11,986 bases of DNA, from assembly GCA_002480015.1 (NCBI GenBank), contig DLQD01000003.1, positions 1-11,986 of the forward strand. The letters run 5' to 3'. The position numbers and the translations under genes were made by a program. Source of the DNA: Opitutia bacterium UBA7441 (GTDB lineage Bacteria; Verrucomicrobiota; Verrucomicrobiia; Opitutales; Coraliomargaritaceae). Below, one piece after another: positions 1-6,416 of this stretch; positions within the stretch are counted from its first letter, which is position 1, and each line of letters begins with the position of its first letter. The notes under the pieces were generated by a model that made no database searches, was not told the origin of the DNA, and worked only from the letters and a program-made list of their open reading frames with translations.

Positions 1-404
1 AGGTCGGGCAAGGTCGTGCCGACGGCAAATTGGTTGATGGCTTCGACTTGGTCAGCGTCGATGGCGCGGGCGACGCCCTGGTAGACAGTGGTCGAATCGA
101 GGAAGCGGTCGCAGAGTACGATCTGCCCCGCAGTCAGGGCGGGCTCGATGAGCTCGCGGACGTGCTGGGCACGGCTGGCCGCGAAGAGAAGGAGCTCTGC
201 CTCGGGCGCCATGCCGAGCCCCGCGTCGTCGTGCTGCAGCAAGTGGCGGACAGACTCGCCGAGGGGCGTGCCTCCGGGCTCGCGGGTTTGCACGACGGAG
301 TGGCCCGCTGCCACGAGACGCTTTTTTAGCGCAGTGATCTGGGTCGATTTACCGCAACCTTCGCCGCCTTCGAATGTGACGAAGAGGGGGCGCTTCGCGC
401 CGAT
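1..404 (-). CDS. tmk: Thymidylate kinase, C-terminus beyond window edge, start codon unclear
   Basis: Thymidylate kinase phosphorylates dTMP to dTDP with ATP in the cytoplasm, an essential step to dTTP. The leftward reading shows about 134 residues of a family that is usually about 210 long. Counting from the ATC at 402-404 there is a P-loop GGEGCGKST (about 13-21), the dTMP-binding TREPGGTPLGE, ELLLFAASRAQHV, and CDRFLDSTTVYQG, which matches the family signature DRYxxSxxAYQ. The frame stays open upstream only to a TAG at 489-491. Between that stop and the P-loop there is no ATG, GTG or TTG in frame, only ATC codons in and next to a heptamer repeat. The true start is therefore unknown: a rare ATC start, a start lost to repeat slippage, or an error in the repeat. 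The upstream four-helix-bundle gene is in the same frame and ends at that TAG. Identity is near certain; the 5' end is not. Confidence 0.9.
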   Translation of the reverse strand, partial: MGAKRPLFVTFEGGEGCGKSTQITALKKRLVAAGHSVVQTREPGGTPLGESVRHLLQHDDAGLGMAPEAELLLFAASRAQHVRELIEPALTAGQIVLCDRFLDSTTVYQGVARAIDADQVEAINQFAVGTTLPD

Positions 405-431
405 GATTGATGATTGATGATTGATGATTGA
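404..431. repeat. Heptanucleotide tandem repeat, four copies of TGATTGA
   Basis: Four perfect head-to-tail copies of TGATTGA (404-410, 411-417, 418-424, 425-431) lie immediately before the first recognisable tmk codons. The unit is not a multiple of three, so gain or loss of one copy shifts any reading frame crossing it. The tract has no ATG on the tmk strand. Related heptamers in the opposite orientation lie at 930-950 on the other side of the four-helix-bundle gene. Confidence 0.9.
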
Positions 432-490
432 TGGGGCCGCTGAGGCGGCGATGACTGATGATTGCTGGGGCCGCTGAGGCGGCGATGACT
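432..490. repeat. Tandem 34-bp repeat carrying GC-rich hairpins
   Basis: A 25-bp core occurs identically at 432-456 and 466-490, a period of 34 bp. Each copy contains the hairpin GCCGC-TGAG-GCGGC (436-449 and 470-483), a perfect 5-bp stem with a 4-base loop. The second copy contributes the C-terminal end and TAG stop (489-491) of the four-helix-bundle gene. There is no T-tract, so these are not good intrinsic terminators. They resemble the other short-loop hairpins between 4332 and 4513. Confidence 0.85.
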
Positions 491-878
491 AATGACTGAG
501 TCCTGCTTTTCGGTTTCGTTTTCTTAAGTATCGGGCAAAGCCTGCGAGTTGCTTGGAGATATGTGTGCACTGCTTGGTGCGTCTATCTGCTGTTTCTTTG
601 TTGAAGTGTTCCAGACGGACTCCGAGACGATACATACTGCGGACTTCGCCTGTGGAGCCTTTCGCGATGTCGAGAAATCTGGCGAAGTCTGTGTCGGTTT
701 CTCTTTCGGCACCTTCGGCGACGTTGTTGCTGATCGAGACGGACGCGCGCTTGAGCTGATCACTGAAGGAATAGTCCCTCACTTGGGAAAGATCATCATA
801 TATTTCTACTGCTAGATCTTGGGCGTCCTGCCAGACCTCCATTTCTTCGAAGTCCAATAAACCGTTTTGATCATTCAT
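489..878 (-). CDS. Four-helix-bundle protein of the S23 / 23S rRNA intervening-sequence (IVP) family
   Basis: The 129-residue product matches the small all-helical family first found inside intervening sequences of 23S rRNA genes and related in fold to bAvd of diversity-generating retroelements. Family hallmarks are present in order: FEEMEVWQDAQDLAVEIYDD (about 10-29), FSDQLKRASVSISNNVAEGA (about 38-57), and FARFLDIAKGSTGEVRSMYR (about 65-84), followed by a basic C-terminus. Length is normal for the family. The biochemical role is unknown; nucleic-acid binding has been proposed for relatives. Here the gene is free-standing, between pfkB and tmk, and by eye more A+T-rich than its neighbours. 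It is flanked by heptamer arrays in inverted orientation. ATG at 876-878 has no Shine-Dalgarno. The stop falls within a hairpin repeat and is in frame with tmk downstream. Family assignment is firm; function is not known. Confidence 0.9.
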   Translation of the reverse strand: MNDQNGLLDFEEMEVWQDAQDLAVEIYDDLSQVRDYSFSDQLKRASVSISNNVAEGAERETDTDFARFLDIAKGSTGEVRSMYRLGVRLEHFNKETADRRTKQCTHISKQLAGFARYLRKRNRKAGLSH

Positions 879-927
879 GACATCTAGTTGAATTGATGAC
901 AGCGATGTAGCAAGGTTCCACTTTCGC

Positions 928-952
928 CATCATTCATCAATCATCATTAATC
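928..952. repeat. Degenerate heptamer array, inverted relative to 404-431
   Basis: Three consecutive heptamers, TCATTCA (930-936), TCAATCA (937-943) and TCATTAA (944-950), are variants of the reverse complement of the TGATTGA unit at 404-431. The pfkB stop codon (947-949) lies in the last one. With the left array they form inverted flanks around the four-helix-bundle gene. Confidence 0.7.
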
Positions 953-2068
953 GCGGACTCCGTTCGCCGCAATGAATTCCGCGAGGTCGTCGAGCGAGGG
1001 GCTGATAGCGGTGCGGACGTAGTAACCAGAGGTAGCGACGGCGAGGGTGAGTGCAGCTTCGGGGCTGAGGCCAAGAAGGCGGGCAGTGACGAAGCCGGAA
1101 TTGAAGTGGTCACCCGCGCCAGTTGTGATCTTGGGCTTTTCACAAAAGGGGCCCGCGGCATAGGCGGTGCCCTCCGGGGTGGCGCAAGCGGCGTCGGCTA
1201 CGGGGTGAATAACTACGGTGTCGAGCGAGAGTTTCTCTCGAATACGCGCAGCCATAACTTGCAGGTTCTCTGGACTGTTGAGTAGCGGATCGAAGCCGAG
1301 TAGGGCATCAACTTGTTCGGCTTCCCTGAGGTTGAGCCCGAGGATGACTGTACCGAAGGCTTCGAACTCAGAGAACACGCCGAGTACCTCGCGGAGGTCG
1401 GCCTCAGAGCGCTTTTCCGGATCTGCCAGGTCGAAGAAGAAGGTGCGCGCCTTGTCTTTGGAGACGGCTGGCAGCACTGTGCTTAGGAAGCTACGGAAGA
1501 CATCGGTGAGGAAGGGGATCATCGTCCAGTTGACCATGGCGATGAGGTCGGACTCGTCGAAAATTTGGATGAGCGCATCCTCGCCGGGCAATTCGCAGAG
1601 ACGTTCGTAGGTGATCTCGTCGAGGCTAGCCATCGAGCCGAACATAATCTTGCCGTCGCTGAATTCGGCGGCATGGGTCACGCCGGGGTCGGCGATCGAG
1701 ATCGCGTTCGTGCGTGCCGCAAATTCGTGGAAAACGTGGTGCACGGCGTCAAACCCGAGTGCCCCGAGGTAGCGGACCTGGAGCCCCTGGGCGGACTGCG
1801 CATTGGCCATGATGGGGCCGTTTCCACCAAGTTTTTCGACAATGGGCGCGAGTTCAATGTTGGCACTTTTGCCGGCCGCCGAGCCGATGCGCTTAGCGAA
1901 ATCAGTGATAGTGGGTATGGCCTTGAACTGATTCCCCGGGCCAGAGCGCTGATCGACTGGATGAACGATGACGTCAACGAAGCCATCGATGCCGACAAGC
2001 GCTTTTTTCGAGCGGGCAAAGGGGGCCTTTTCTTTCAGTTCTTTGAGAGTTTTGGTTGTGTGTTCCAT
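947..2068 (-). CDS. PfkB-family carbohydrate/nucleoside kinase, substrate unknown
   Basis: This 373-residue cytosolic protein belongs to the PfkB (ribokinase) family, which uses ATP to phosphorylate a hydroxyl of sugars or nucleosides. The N-terminal substrate region has VGIDGFVDVIVHPV (about 25-38) and the glycine motif KLGGNGPIMANA (about 79-90). The C-terminal signature TTGAGDHFNSGF (about 315-326) supplies the anion hole and the catalytic base, Asp320. Length is slightly above the usual 300-350. The chosen ATG (2066-2068) has no Shine-Dalgarno, but the conserved fold starts soon after it. The gene lies 95 bp downstream of dgt on the same strand and upstream of tmk, so a nucleoside or deoxyribose-related substrate is possible. 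That is an inference from context only; the sequence does not name the substrate. Confidence 0.88.
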   Translation of the reverse strand: MEHTTKTLKELKEKAPFARSKKALVGIDGFVDVIVHPVDQRSGPGNQFKAIPTITDFAKRIGSAAGKSANIELAPIVEKLGGNGPIMANAQSAQGLQVRYLGALGFDAVHHVFHEFAARTNAISIADPGVTHAAEFSDGKIMFGSMASLDEITYERLCELPGEDALIQIFDESDLIAMVNWTMIPFLTDVFRSFLSTVLPAVSKDKARTFFFDLADPEKRSEADLREVLGVFSEFEAFGTVILGLNLREAEQVDALLGFDPLLNSPENLQVMAARIREKLSLDTVVIHPVADAACATPEGTAYAAGPFCEKPKITTGAGDHFNSGFVTARLLGLSPEAALTLAVATSGYYVRTAISPSLDDLAEFIAANGVRD

Positions 2069-2135
2069 AAAGCTGGGGAGCCTGCCACCGAGAGCGAGTG
2101 GGGTATTGTTAGAGGAGTATGAAAAGTGCTAGTGA

Positions 2136-2152
2136 GGCGCTTGTCGAGCGCC
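2136..2152 (-). terminator. Short perfect hairpin downstream of dgt
   Basis: GGCGCT-TGTCG-AGCGCC is a perfect 6-bp stem with a 5-base loop, 12 bp past the dgt stop on the transcribed strand. On the minus strand it is followed after about 10 bases by CTTTT rather than directly by a U-run, so it is a weak terminator candidate or simply one of the small intergenic hairpins seen elsewhere in the window. Confidence 0.3.
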
Positions 2153-2163
2153 GGATTGCACGC

Positions 2164-3453
2164 TCAACTAGACAGTTCAGCGATGGAACCGAAGTCAGCA
2201 TCGAAGAGGCGTTTGTAGGTACGGACGGCTAGGCCATCGGTCAGACCAGCTGTGTAGTCGCAGAGCCTGCGGTGGCGGCCAGTCACGTCGGCCTCATGGT
2301 TGAGCAGTTCCTGGACGGGTGAGGGTAAGAGGTTGAGCCCCTTGCTGCCGGGCTCGGCGCAGTGCTCACAGAGGGCGGCGAAGAGCCGTTCGAGGATGTA
2401 GCCGCCCTTGAATTCGATCTGCTGAAGCTGGGTGGATTTGAAGATGAGGTCGAGAGCGATGGACTTGTAGAGGGCGCTCTCGGCTTTGACGGCGGGGTCG
2501 ATTTTCAAGTCGAAGGCGTGACGATGGCTGCAGTCGCTCAAGAAGCCGCGGCGGGGGCGAAGGGTGCAGGCGTGGACGAAGGTGCCGACCCGGCTACCGA
2601 AGTAGGGCTCGTAGCTGTTGCGTTTAATCTTTTCGCAAAGGGTGTCGACGAGGGTGCTTTGTTCTTGGTCGAGCGCTTGGCCGGCAGCCCATTCGGTCAG
2701 GCTACCAGTGCTGATGTAGCGTGCGTGAATGCCGTCAACGATGTCGTGCAACGAGTAGGCGGTGTCGTCCGCCCAGTCCATGATCTGGCACTCAATACTT
2801 TTGAATCGGTTGAGCGCATCGGGTGTTTGCAGTCCGTCGGGCGCGCTGGCTCCACCAAAAATGATCTCCCGCCACTGCGCTTGTTCATCGTAAATAAAAT
2901 GGTGTTTGGGGGCTTTACCAGTTTGAGCAATCCAGTCGCTCTGGGTGGCCTTATACTTCATGACGCCGTCGAGAAAGGCGCGGGTTGGGGCGATGCCTTT
3001 TGTCCGTCCAGGACGCTCATAGATGAGCTCTGTAAGGATGCGCAGCGTCTGAGCATTGCCCTCGAAGCCGCCGTGCGCTGACATCAGGTCATTGAGCTTA
3101 CGTTCACCTATGTGGCCAAAAGGCGGATGGCCAATGTCGTGAGCCAGGCAAATGGCCTCGGTCAGGTCGGCATCGATGTGGAATTGCTTATTCAGCAGAT
3201 CCGAGCTGGCGAGTAGAAACTCGCAGATGGAGCGTCCGACCTTGGCCACTTCAATGGAGTGTGTCAGGCGGGTGCGATAGAAATCATACTCACCCGACTG
3301 AAAGACCTGAGTCTTGGACTGCAGCCGACGAAAGGGGTAGGAGAAAATGATACGGTCGCGCTCAATCTGGAAGGCGCTGCGGTAGTCGCCCTTGGGAGTG
3401 GCGGTCTCAGGGAAGCGCTCCAGGTCAAAATCAGAGTAGAAATCGTTATGCAT
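2164..3453 (-). CDS. dgt: Deoxyguanosinetriphosphate triphosphohydrolase-like HD protein (dNTPase)
   Basis: The 429-residue product is a dNTP triphosphohydrolase, which cleaves dGTP or other dNTPs to the nucleoside and tripolyphosphate and so trims deoxynucleotide pools. The N-terminal DYRSAFQIERDRIIFSYPFR and TRLTHSIEVAKVGRSI (His65) are typical. The HD metal motif is AHDIGHPPFGHIGE (His105-Asp106, with His109 and His114), followed by GGFEGNAQTLRIL and MDWADDTAYSLHD (about 225-237), which carries the distal metal-binding Asp. All expected metal ligands appear intact. The ATG at 3451-3453 has no Shine-Dalgarno, but homology begins within the first 25 residues. It is the first gene of the leftward block dgt - pfkB - four-helix-bundle gene - tmk, so dNTP degradation and dTTP synthesis may be co-transcribed. 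Exact substrate preference and allosteric control cannot be read from the sequence. Confidence 0.93.
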   Translation of the reverse strand: MHNDFYSDFDLERFPETATPKGDYRSAFQIERDRIIFSYPFRRLQSKTQVFQSGEYDFYRTRLTHSIEVAKVGRSICEFLLASSDLLNKQFHIDADLTEAICLAHDIGHPPFGHIGERKLNDLMSAHGGFEGNAQTLRILTELIYERPGRTKGIAPTRAFLDGVMKYKATQSDWIAQTGKAPKHHFIYDEQAQWREIIFGGASAPDGLQTPDALNRFKSIECQIMDWADDTAYSLHDIVDGIHARYISTGSLTEWAAGQALDQEQSTLVDTLCEKIKRNSYEPYFGSRVGTFVHACTLRPRRGFLSDCSHRHAFDLKIDPAVKAESALYKSIALDLIFKSTQLQQIEFKGGYILERLFAALCEHCAEPGSKGLNLLPSPVQELLNHEADVTGRHRRLCDYTAGLTDGLAVRTYKRLFDADFGSIAELSS

Positions 3454-3507
3454 AGCGGCGGAATTGTTTTGTCACGAACAGTGAGCGCGTTTAAGGGTTT
3501 CACCACA

Positions 3508-4143
3508 ATGATGAAATACCCCTTTCAGCTCGGAAGCCTCGCCATTATGGTTGTGGGTTTGATGTCGAATGTATTTTGCCCTACAATGGCAGACGCACGT
3601 ATCAGGGAGCGTCGCGAGTCGATCGAGCGGCGCCTTTTAAACTCGGGCGGTATTGTGTATCGGGATGATACGATCGAGTCGAATCGACGTAGGGGCATGC
3701 CCTATCTTAAATATATGGAGTATTTGCCGAGTTCGGTCGAAGTCCGCATTTATTTCAAAACATCGGATGGACGTCGCCCGACCTCTTCCGAGCTGGAGGA
3801 AAAGCGGATGCTGCCGGGTTGGGATCTGCATGTCGTCTACGCGGGCGGGGAGTCGGTGATCGAAGTTTACAAGCGGAGCCAAGGCATGAGCGAATATGAA
3901 TTTAACCAACTCTTGGCGCTCCATGCGGAAGGTGGCTATTGGAAGCGCCCGAATAAAAATGAACTGGCTGAGGCGGTGAGCGCATTTGGTTTTGAAATGG
4001 TCCGCAGCGACGAGCGCGTGCGCGCGAAGAAATTGGGCGGCGATAGCTTGATGCTTTTCGATGCCGAATTGGATGTCAAATTAGCCGAGATGAACACGAG
4101 TAACTTACTTGAGGCCGCCCCGGTGAGTGTGGAAGGGTTTTAG
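3508..4143 (+). CDS. Hypothetical exported protein
   Basis: I do not recognise this 211-residue protein. The frame is open from upstream, but the earlier part lies antisense to dgt. The start is placed at the ATG pair 3508/3511 because AAGGG (3493-3497) gives a Shine-Dalgarno-like site about 10 bases upstream and because the N-terminus then looks like a signal peptide. It has MMKYP, a hydrophobic core LGSLAIMVVGLMSNVF, and a plausible signal peptidase I site after ADA (about residue 30). The mature part is soluble and charged, with an Arg/Glu-rich helix at its start and a segment VEVRIYFKTSDGR. It lacks further membrane helices and cysteines. It is divergent from dgt by 54 bp and is followed by tRNA-Ser. 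A periplasmic or cell-surface role is inferred only from the signal peptide. Confidence 0.7.
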   Translation: MMKYPFQLGSLAIMVVGLMSNVFCPTMADARIRERRESIERRLLNSGGIVYRDDTIESNRRRGMPYLKYMEYLPSSVEVRIYFKTSDGRRPTSSELEEKRMLPGWDLHVVYAGGESVIEVYKRSQGMSEYEFNQLLALHAEGGYWKRPNKNELAEAVSAFGFEMVRSDERVRAKKLGGDSLMLFDAELDVKLAEMNTSNLLEAAPVSVEGF

Positions 4144-4203
4144 GCGGCGCCAAGTTCCTGTGCTACCTAGTGTGTGGTGGTCTGAGGAATTTTCAAAAAC
4201 GGC

Positions 4204-4231
4204 TTGCAGTCGAAAATAGAGCGCCTAGACA
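4204..4231 (+). promoter_or_regulatory. Possible sigma-70-type promoter for tRNA-Ser
   Basis: TTGCAG (4204-4209) and TAGACA (4226-4231) are separated by 16 bases and end 13 bases before the first tRNA base, the right geometry for a tRNA promoter. The -10 match is only moderate, so this is a candidate. Confidence 0.35.
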
Positions 4232-4244
4232 AGGGGCACGGATA

Positions 4245-4378
<134 letters not shown>

Positions 4379-4383
<5 letters not shown>

Positions 4384-4463
4384 AAGGGTTCGACGGAAGG
4401 AGCGCAAGCGACTGGAGATGGGGCACCCGCAGGGTGATCGCGCAGCGATGAGGCAAAGCCTCA
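4379..4463. repeat. String of four perfect short-loop palindromes
   Basis: Four perfect hairpins with loops of only 2-3 bases follow one another: AACCC-AA-GGGTT (4379-4390), CACCC-GCA-GGGTG (4424-4436), ATCGC-GCA-GCGAT (4437-4449) and TGAGGC-AAA-GCCTCA (4449-4463). A minimal CGC-AA-GCG also occurs in the gap after the first. Together with the hairpins in the two flanking 70-bp repeats they make at least eight consecutive hairpins in about 180 bases. The stems differ in sequence, so this is a series of structures, not copies of one palindrome. Confidence 0.8.
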
Positions 4464-4465
4464 CC

Positions 4466-4535
4466 AATCCCTCTCTCTCCGCCACTTCAAGACGAAGTCG
4501 CCGAAGGGGCGACAAGAGAGAGGAGATGAGAACCC
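4466..4535. repeat. 70-bp direct repeat, copy 2 (includes orphan tRNA-Ser 3' end)
   Basis: This is the second copy of the repeat at 4314-4383, offset by 152 bp, with one mismatch. It begins with the T-loop/acceptor end of tRNA-Ser including CCA (to 4484) but is preceded by unrelated sequence, so no second tRNA is encoded. The hairpins ACTTC-AAGAC-GAAGT (4484-4498) and GTCGCC-GAAGG-GGCGAC (4497-4513, perfect 6-bp stem) are included. Confidence 0.95.
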
Positions 4536-4536
4536 G

Positions 4537-4561
4537 AGCAAACTAATAAGAAGTTGCTTTT
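4537..4561 (+). terminator. Weak terminator-like hairpin after the tRNA-Ser region
   Basis: AGCAA(A)CT at 4537-4544 pairs with AGTTGCT at 4552-4558 (7 bp with one bulged A), followed by TTT. It is the only T-tailed hairpin downstream of the tRNA. The stem is A+T-rich and the T-run short, so termination here is only a possibility. Confidence 0.35.
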
Positions 4562-4662
4562 CGTCGGCGCTAGCCTCCGGGGCGTGGGGTGTGCTGGCTA
4601 TGGTCAGGATAAGCTCGAATGTCGGCTTTGCTAGGCGTATGTGGCATGTCTGGATCTTGTCT

Positions 4663-6210
4663 TTAATAGAACAGGTTCCGGTCGAGGCTGCGGTATTGGA
4701 TGGCTTCGAGGAGGTGCGGTGTTTTGATGCGATCGGTGCCGGCAAGGTCGGCGATGGTGCGGGCGACTTTGAGGATGCGGTCATAGGCGCGGGCGGAGAG
4801 TGAGAGTTGTTCCATCGCATTTTGCAGGAGGTCGCCTTGTTCTTTGTTGATCGTGCAGTGCGTGCGAATCTGTGAGTGCGACATGCGTGCGTTACAGCGG
4901 TCGGAGGCAAGCTCGGACTCGGAAAAGCGTTCGTTTTGGATCGCACGGGCGGCTTCGCAGCGGGCGCGCACGATCTCGGAGCTTTCGCCCGGTTGGGTTT
5001 TGCGCAATTCTTCGATTCTCAGCGAAGGCGCTTCGATATGGAGGTCGATGCGGTCGAGGAGCGGGCCGCTGATTTTGGAGCGGTAGCGCTGGATCTGCGG
5101 CACGGTGCAACGGCACTCGCGCGACCTGTCTCCGGTGTAGCCACAGGGGCAGGGGTTCATCGCACAGATTAACATGACGTTGCAGGGCAGGGTGATCTTG
5201 CCTGCACTGCGCGAGATACTGACCTGCCCGTCTTCCAGTGGCTGGCGGAGGACTTCGAGGGCGGAGCGCTTGAACTCGGGCAACTCGTCGAGAAAGAGCA
5301 CCCCGTTATGCGCGAGTGAGATCTCGCCGGGGCCGGGGATGGAGCCACCGCCCAGTAGACCTACGTCGCTGATTGTGTGATGGGGCGAACGAAAGGGACG
5401 CTGAAAGTAGCGGTTCTCGGTCGAGAGAGTGGTCCCTGCCGCGGATTGTATGCTCAGGATCTCCAGGAATTCGTCGATTTGCGGCTGCGGCATGATGGTA
5501 GGAATCCGCTTGGCAATCATTGACTTTCCTGATCCGGGAGAGCCGATCATCATTAAATTGTGACCTCCACTGACTGCGATCTCGACGGCGCGGCGGACGG
5601 CGTGCTGCCCTTTAACTTCAGAGAAGTCGATGCGGCGGCTCTCCGGGGGTGTCTGGAAAAAGCTGCTTTGGTTGGTCGGGAGTGGCTGGATGATCTGTTC
5701 GTGATTCAGGAAACGCACGGCCTCATCGAGGCTGGCGACGGGGTAGATGGCGACGCCTTCGACCAAGGCGGCCTCGTCGGCCGATTCGGTGGGCACGATG
5801 AGTCCCCGCTTACCGAGTTTTTTTGCCAGCATGGCCATGGCGAGGGTGCCTTTGACCGGGCGGGTTTTACCGGAAAGACTGAGTTCGCCGGCGATGAGGA
5901 AATTGTCCAGCTCGGCGTGCTCGCACTTCCGCATCGAGGCGAGGATGGCCAGGGCGATGGGTAGGTCGTAGGCGGGGCCTTCCTTGCGGAGGCCGCCGGG
6001 GGCGAGGTTGATCGTAGTGCGGGTGGTGGGGGTGCGGAAGCCGCTGTTGACTAGTGCGGAGAAGACGCGATCCTGCGATTCCTTGACGGCCGCGTCGGGC
6101 AGACCGACTAAGATGAATTTGAGCTCGCCCGCCTCTCCGGTGTTCACTTCGACTTGAACAGGGTGCGCATCGACGCCGACGAGGGCTGCGGATTGTGTGG
6201 TTCCTAGCAT
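4663..6210 (-). CDS. comM: ComM / YifB family Mg-chelatase-like AAA+ ATPase
   Basis: ComM is a hexameric AAA+ helicase that promotes branch migration when incoming single-stranded DNA recombines during natural transformation. The 515-residue reading fits the family (about 500). An N-terminal Lon-protease-like fold domain (ChlI type, about 15-140) includes FILVGLPDAAVKESQDRV, INLAPGGLRKEGPAYDLPIA and AGELSLSGKTRPVKG. The AAA+ module has Walker A GSPGSGKS (223-230), RSPHHTISDVGLLGGG, Walker B GVLFLDELPEF (303-313) and SGPLLDRIDLHIE (381-393). A four-cysteine cluster (Cys354, 356, 366, 368) sits within NPCPCGYTGDRSRECRC. The C-terminal Mg-chelatase domain ends LEAIQYRSLDRNLFY. The frame extends 35 residues upstream to an ATG at 6313-6315. 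I prefer the ATG at 6208-6210 (MLGTTQSAALVGVDA) because family similarity begins there. No Shine-Dalgarno is seen. It is divergent from coaE. Confidence 0.93.
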   Translation of the reverse strand: MLGTTQSAALVGVDAHPVQVEVNTGEAGELKFILVGLPDAAVKESQDRVFSALVNSGFRTPTTRTTINLAPGGLRKEGPAYDLPIALAILASMRKCEHAELDNFLIAGELSLSGKTRPVKGTLAMAMLAKKLGKRGLIVPTESADEAALVEGVAIYPVASLDEAVRFLNHEQIIQPLPTNQSSFFQTPPESRRIDFSEVKGQHAVRRAVEIAVSGGHNLMMIGSPGSGKSMIAKRIPTIMPQPQIDEFLEILSIQSAAGTTLSTENRYFQRPFRSPHHTISDVGLLGGGSIPGPGEISLAHNGVLFLDELPEFKRSALEVLRQPLEDGQVSISRSAGKITLPCNVMLICAMNPCPCGYTGDRSRECRCTVPQIQRYRSKISGPLLDRIDLHIEAPSLRIEELRKTQPGESSEIVRARCEAARAIQNERFSESELASDRCNARMSHSQIRTHCTINKEQGDLLQNAMEQLSLSARAYDRILKVARTIADLAGTDRIKTPHLLEAIQYRSLDRNLFY

Positions 6211-6416
6211 GTGGGTCTTGGTTTTTTGAGTGAAAATCTGTTCACATGATGGCGCTATGTCTAGTCTATAAGTGAGGTCGGTCACGGTTGTTTTCTTGAG
6301 TGATTGCAGGGGCAAGTTTCATCAGTGGTCAAGGATGAAGGCCCGACCATCTACGCTGGCTGAAGGGACTGCGAGCTTGTCTTCACCTGCCGGGCCTCTA
6401 GCGTGAGCGTTTTATT
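6211..6416. other. Divergent comM/coaE intergenic region, possibly structured
   Basis: No gene is supported in these 206 bases; an in-frame extension of comM into it looks non-coding. It must carry promoters in both directions, but I cannot find a convincing -35/-10 pair. A long-range stem AGGCCCG (6339-6345) with CGGGCCT (6391-6397) encloses TGAAG/CTTCA (6361-6365 with 6381-6385). ACGCT (6353-6357) could pair with AGCGT (6400-6404) to form a pseudoknot with the outer stem. This may be a leader element for the coaE transcript or chance pairing. Confidence 0.4.

Larger units (their letters stand above)
404..950. mobile_element. Possible four-helix-bundle gene cassette with inverted heptamer flanks
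   Basis: The segment contains, left to right, four TGATTGA heptamers, two hairpin repeats, the leftward four-helix-bundle gene, a short spacer and three inverted heptamers. Its outer edges coincide with the first codons of tmk on one side and the stop codon of pfkB on the other, as if it had been placed at a pfkB-tmk junction. There is no transposase, so any movement would have to be in trans. The unit as an element is an inference; the repeats and gene are directly visible. Confidence 0.3.

Noticed and set aside
404..490. CRISPR-like array
   Set aside because: The units are 7 bp and 34 bp tandem repeats without unique spacers, and there are no cas genes.
349..570. 73-codon leftward ORF through the heptamer and hairpin repeats
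   Set aside because: It runs in a different frame from tmk and the four-helix-bundle gene and ends in a simple Arg-rich tail; a repeat artefact.
2362..3081. 239-codon rightward ORF opposite dgt
   Set aside because: It is entirely antisense to intact dgt motifs, with Val/Gly/Glu-rich composition expected of an antisense reading.
4461..4946. 161-codon leftward ORF overlapping the 3' part of comM
   Set aside because: It overlaps the well-conserved comM C-terminus in another frame and has low-complexity Ser/Thr/Pro composition typical of a shadow frame.
6313..6315. Upstream ATG as the start of comM
   Set aside because: The extra 35 residues show no family resemblance, and the conserved ComM N-terminus begins at the internal Met (6208-6210).
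6339..6404. Known small RNA (SRP RNA, 6S or a riboswitch)
   Set aside because: None of the conserved SRP tetraloop, 6S or riboswitch core motifs could be recognised.
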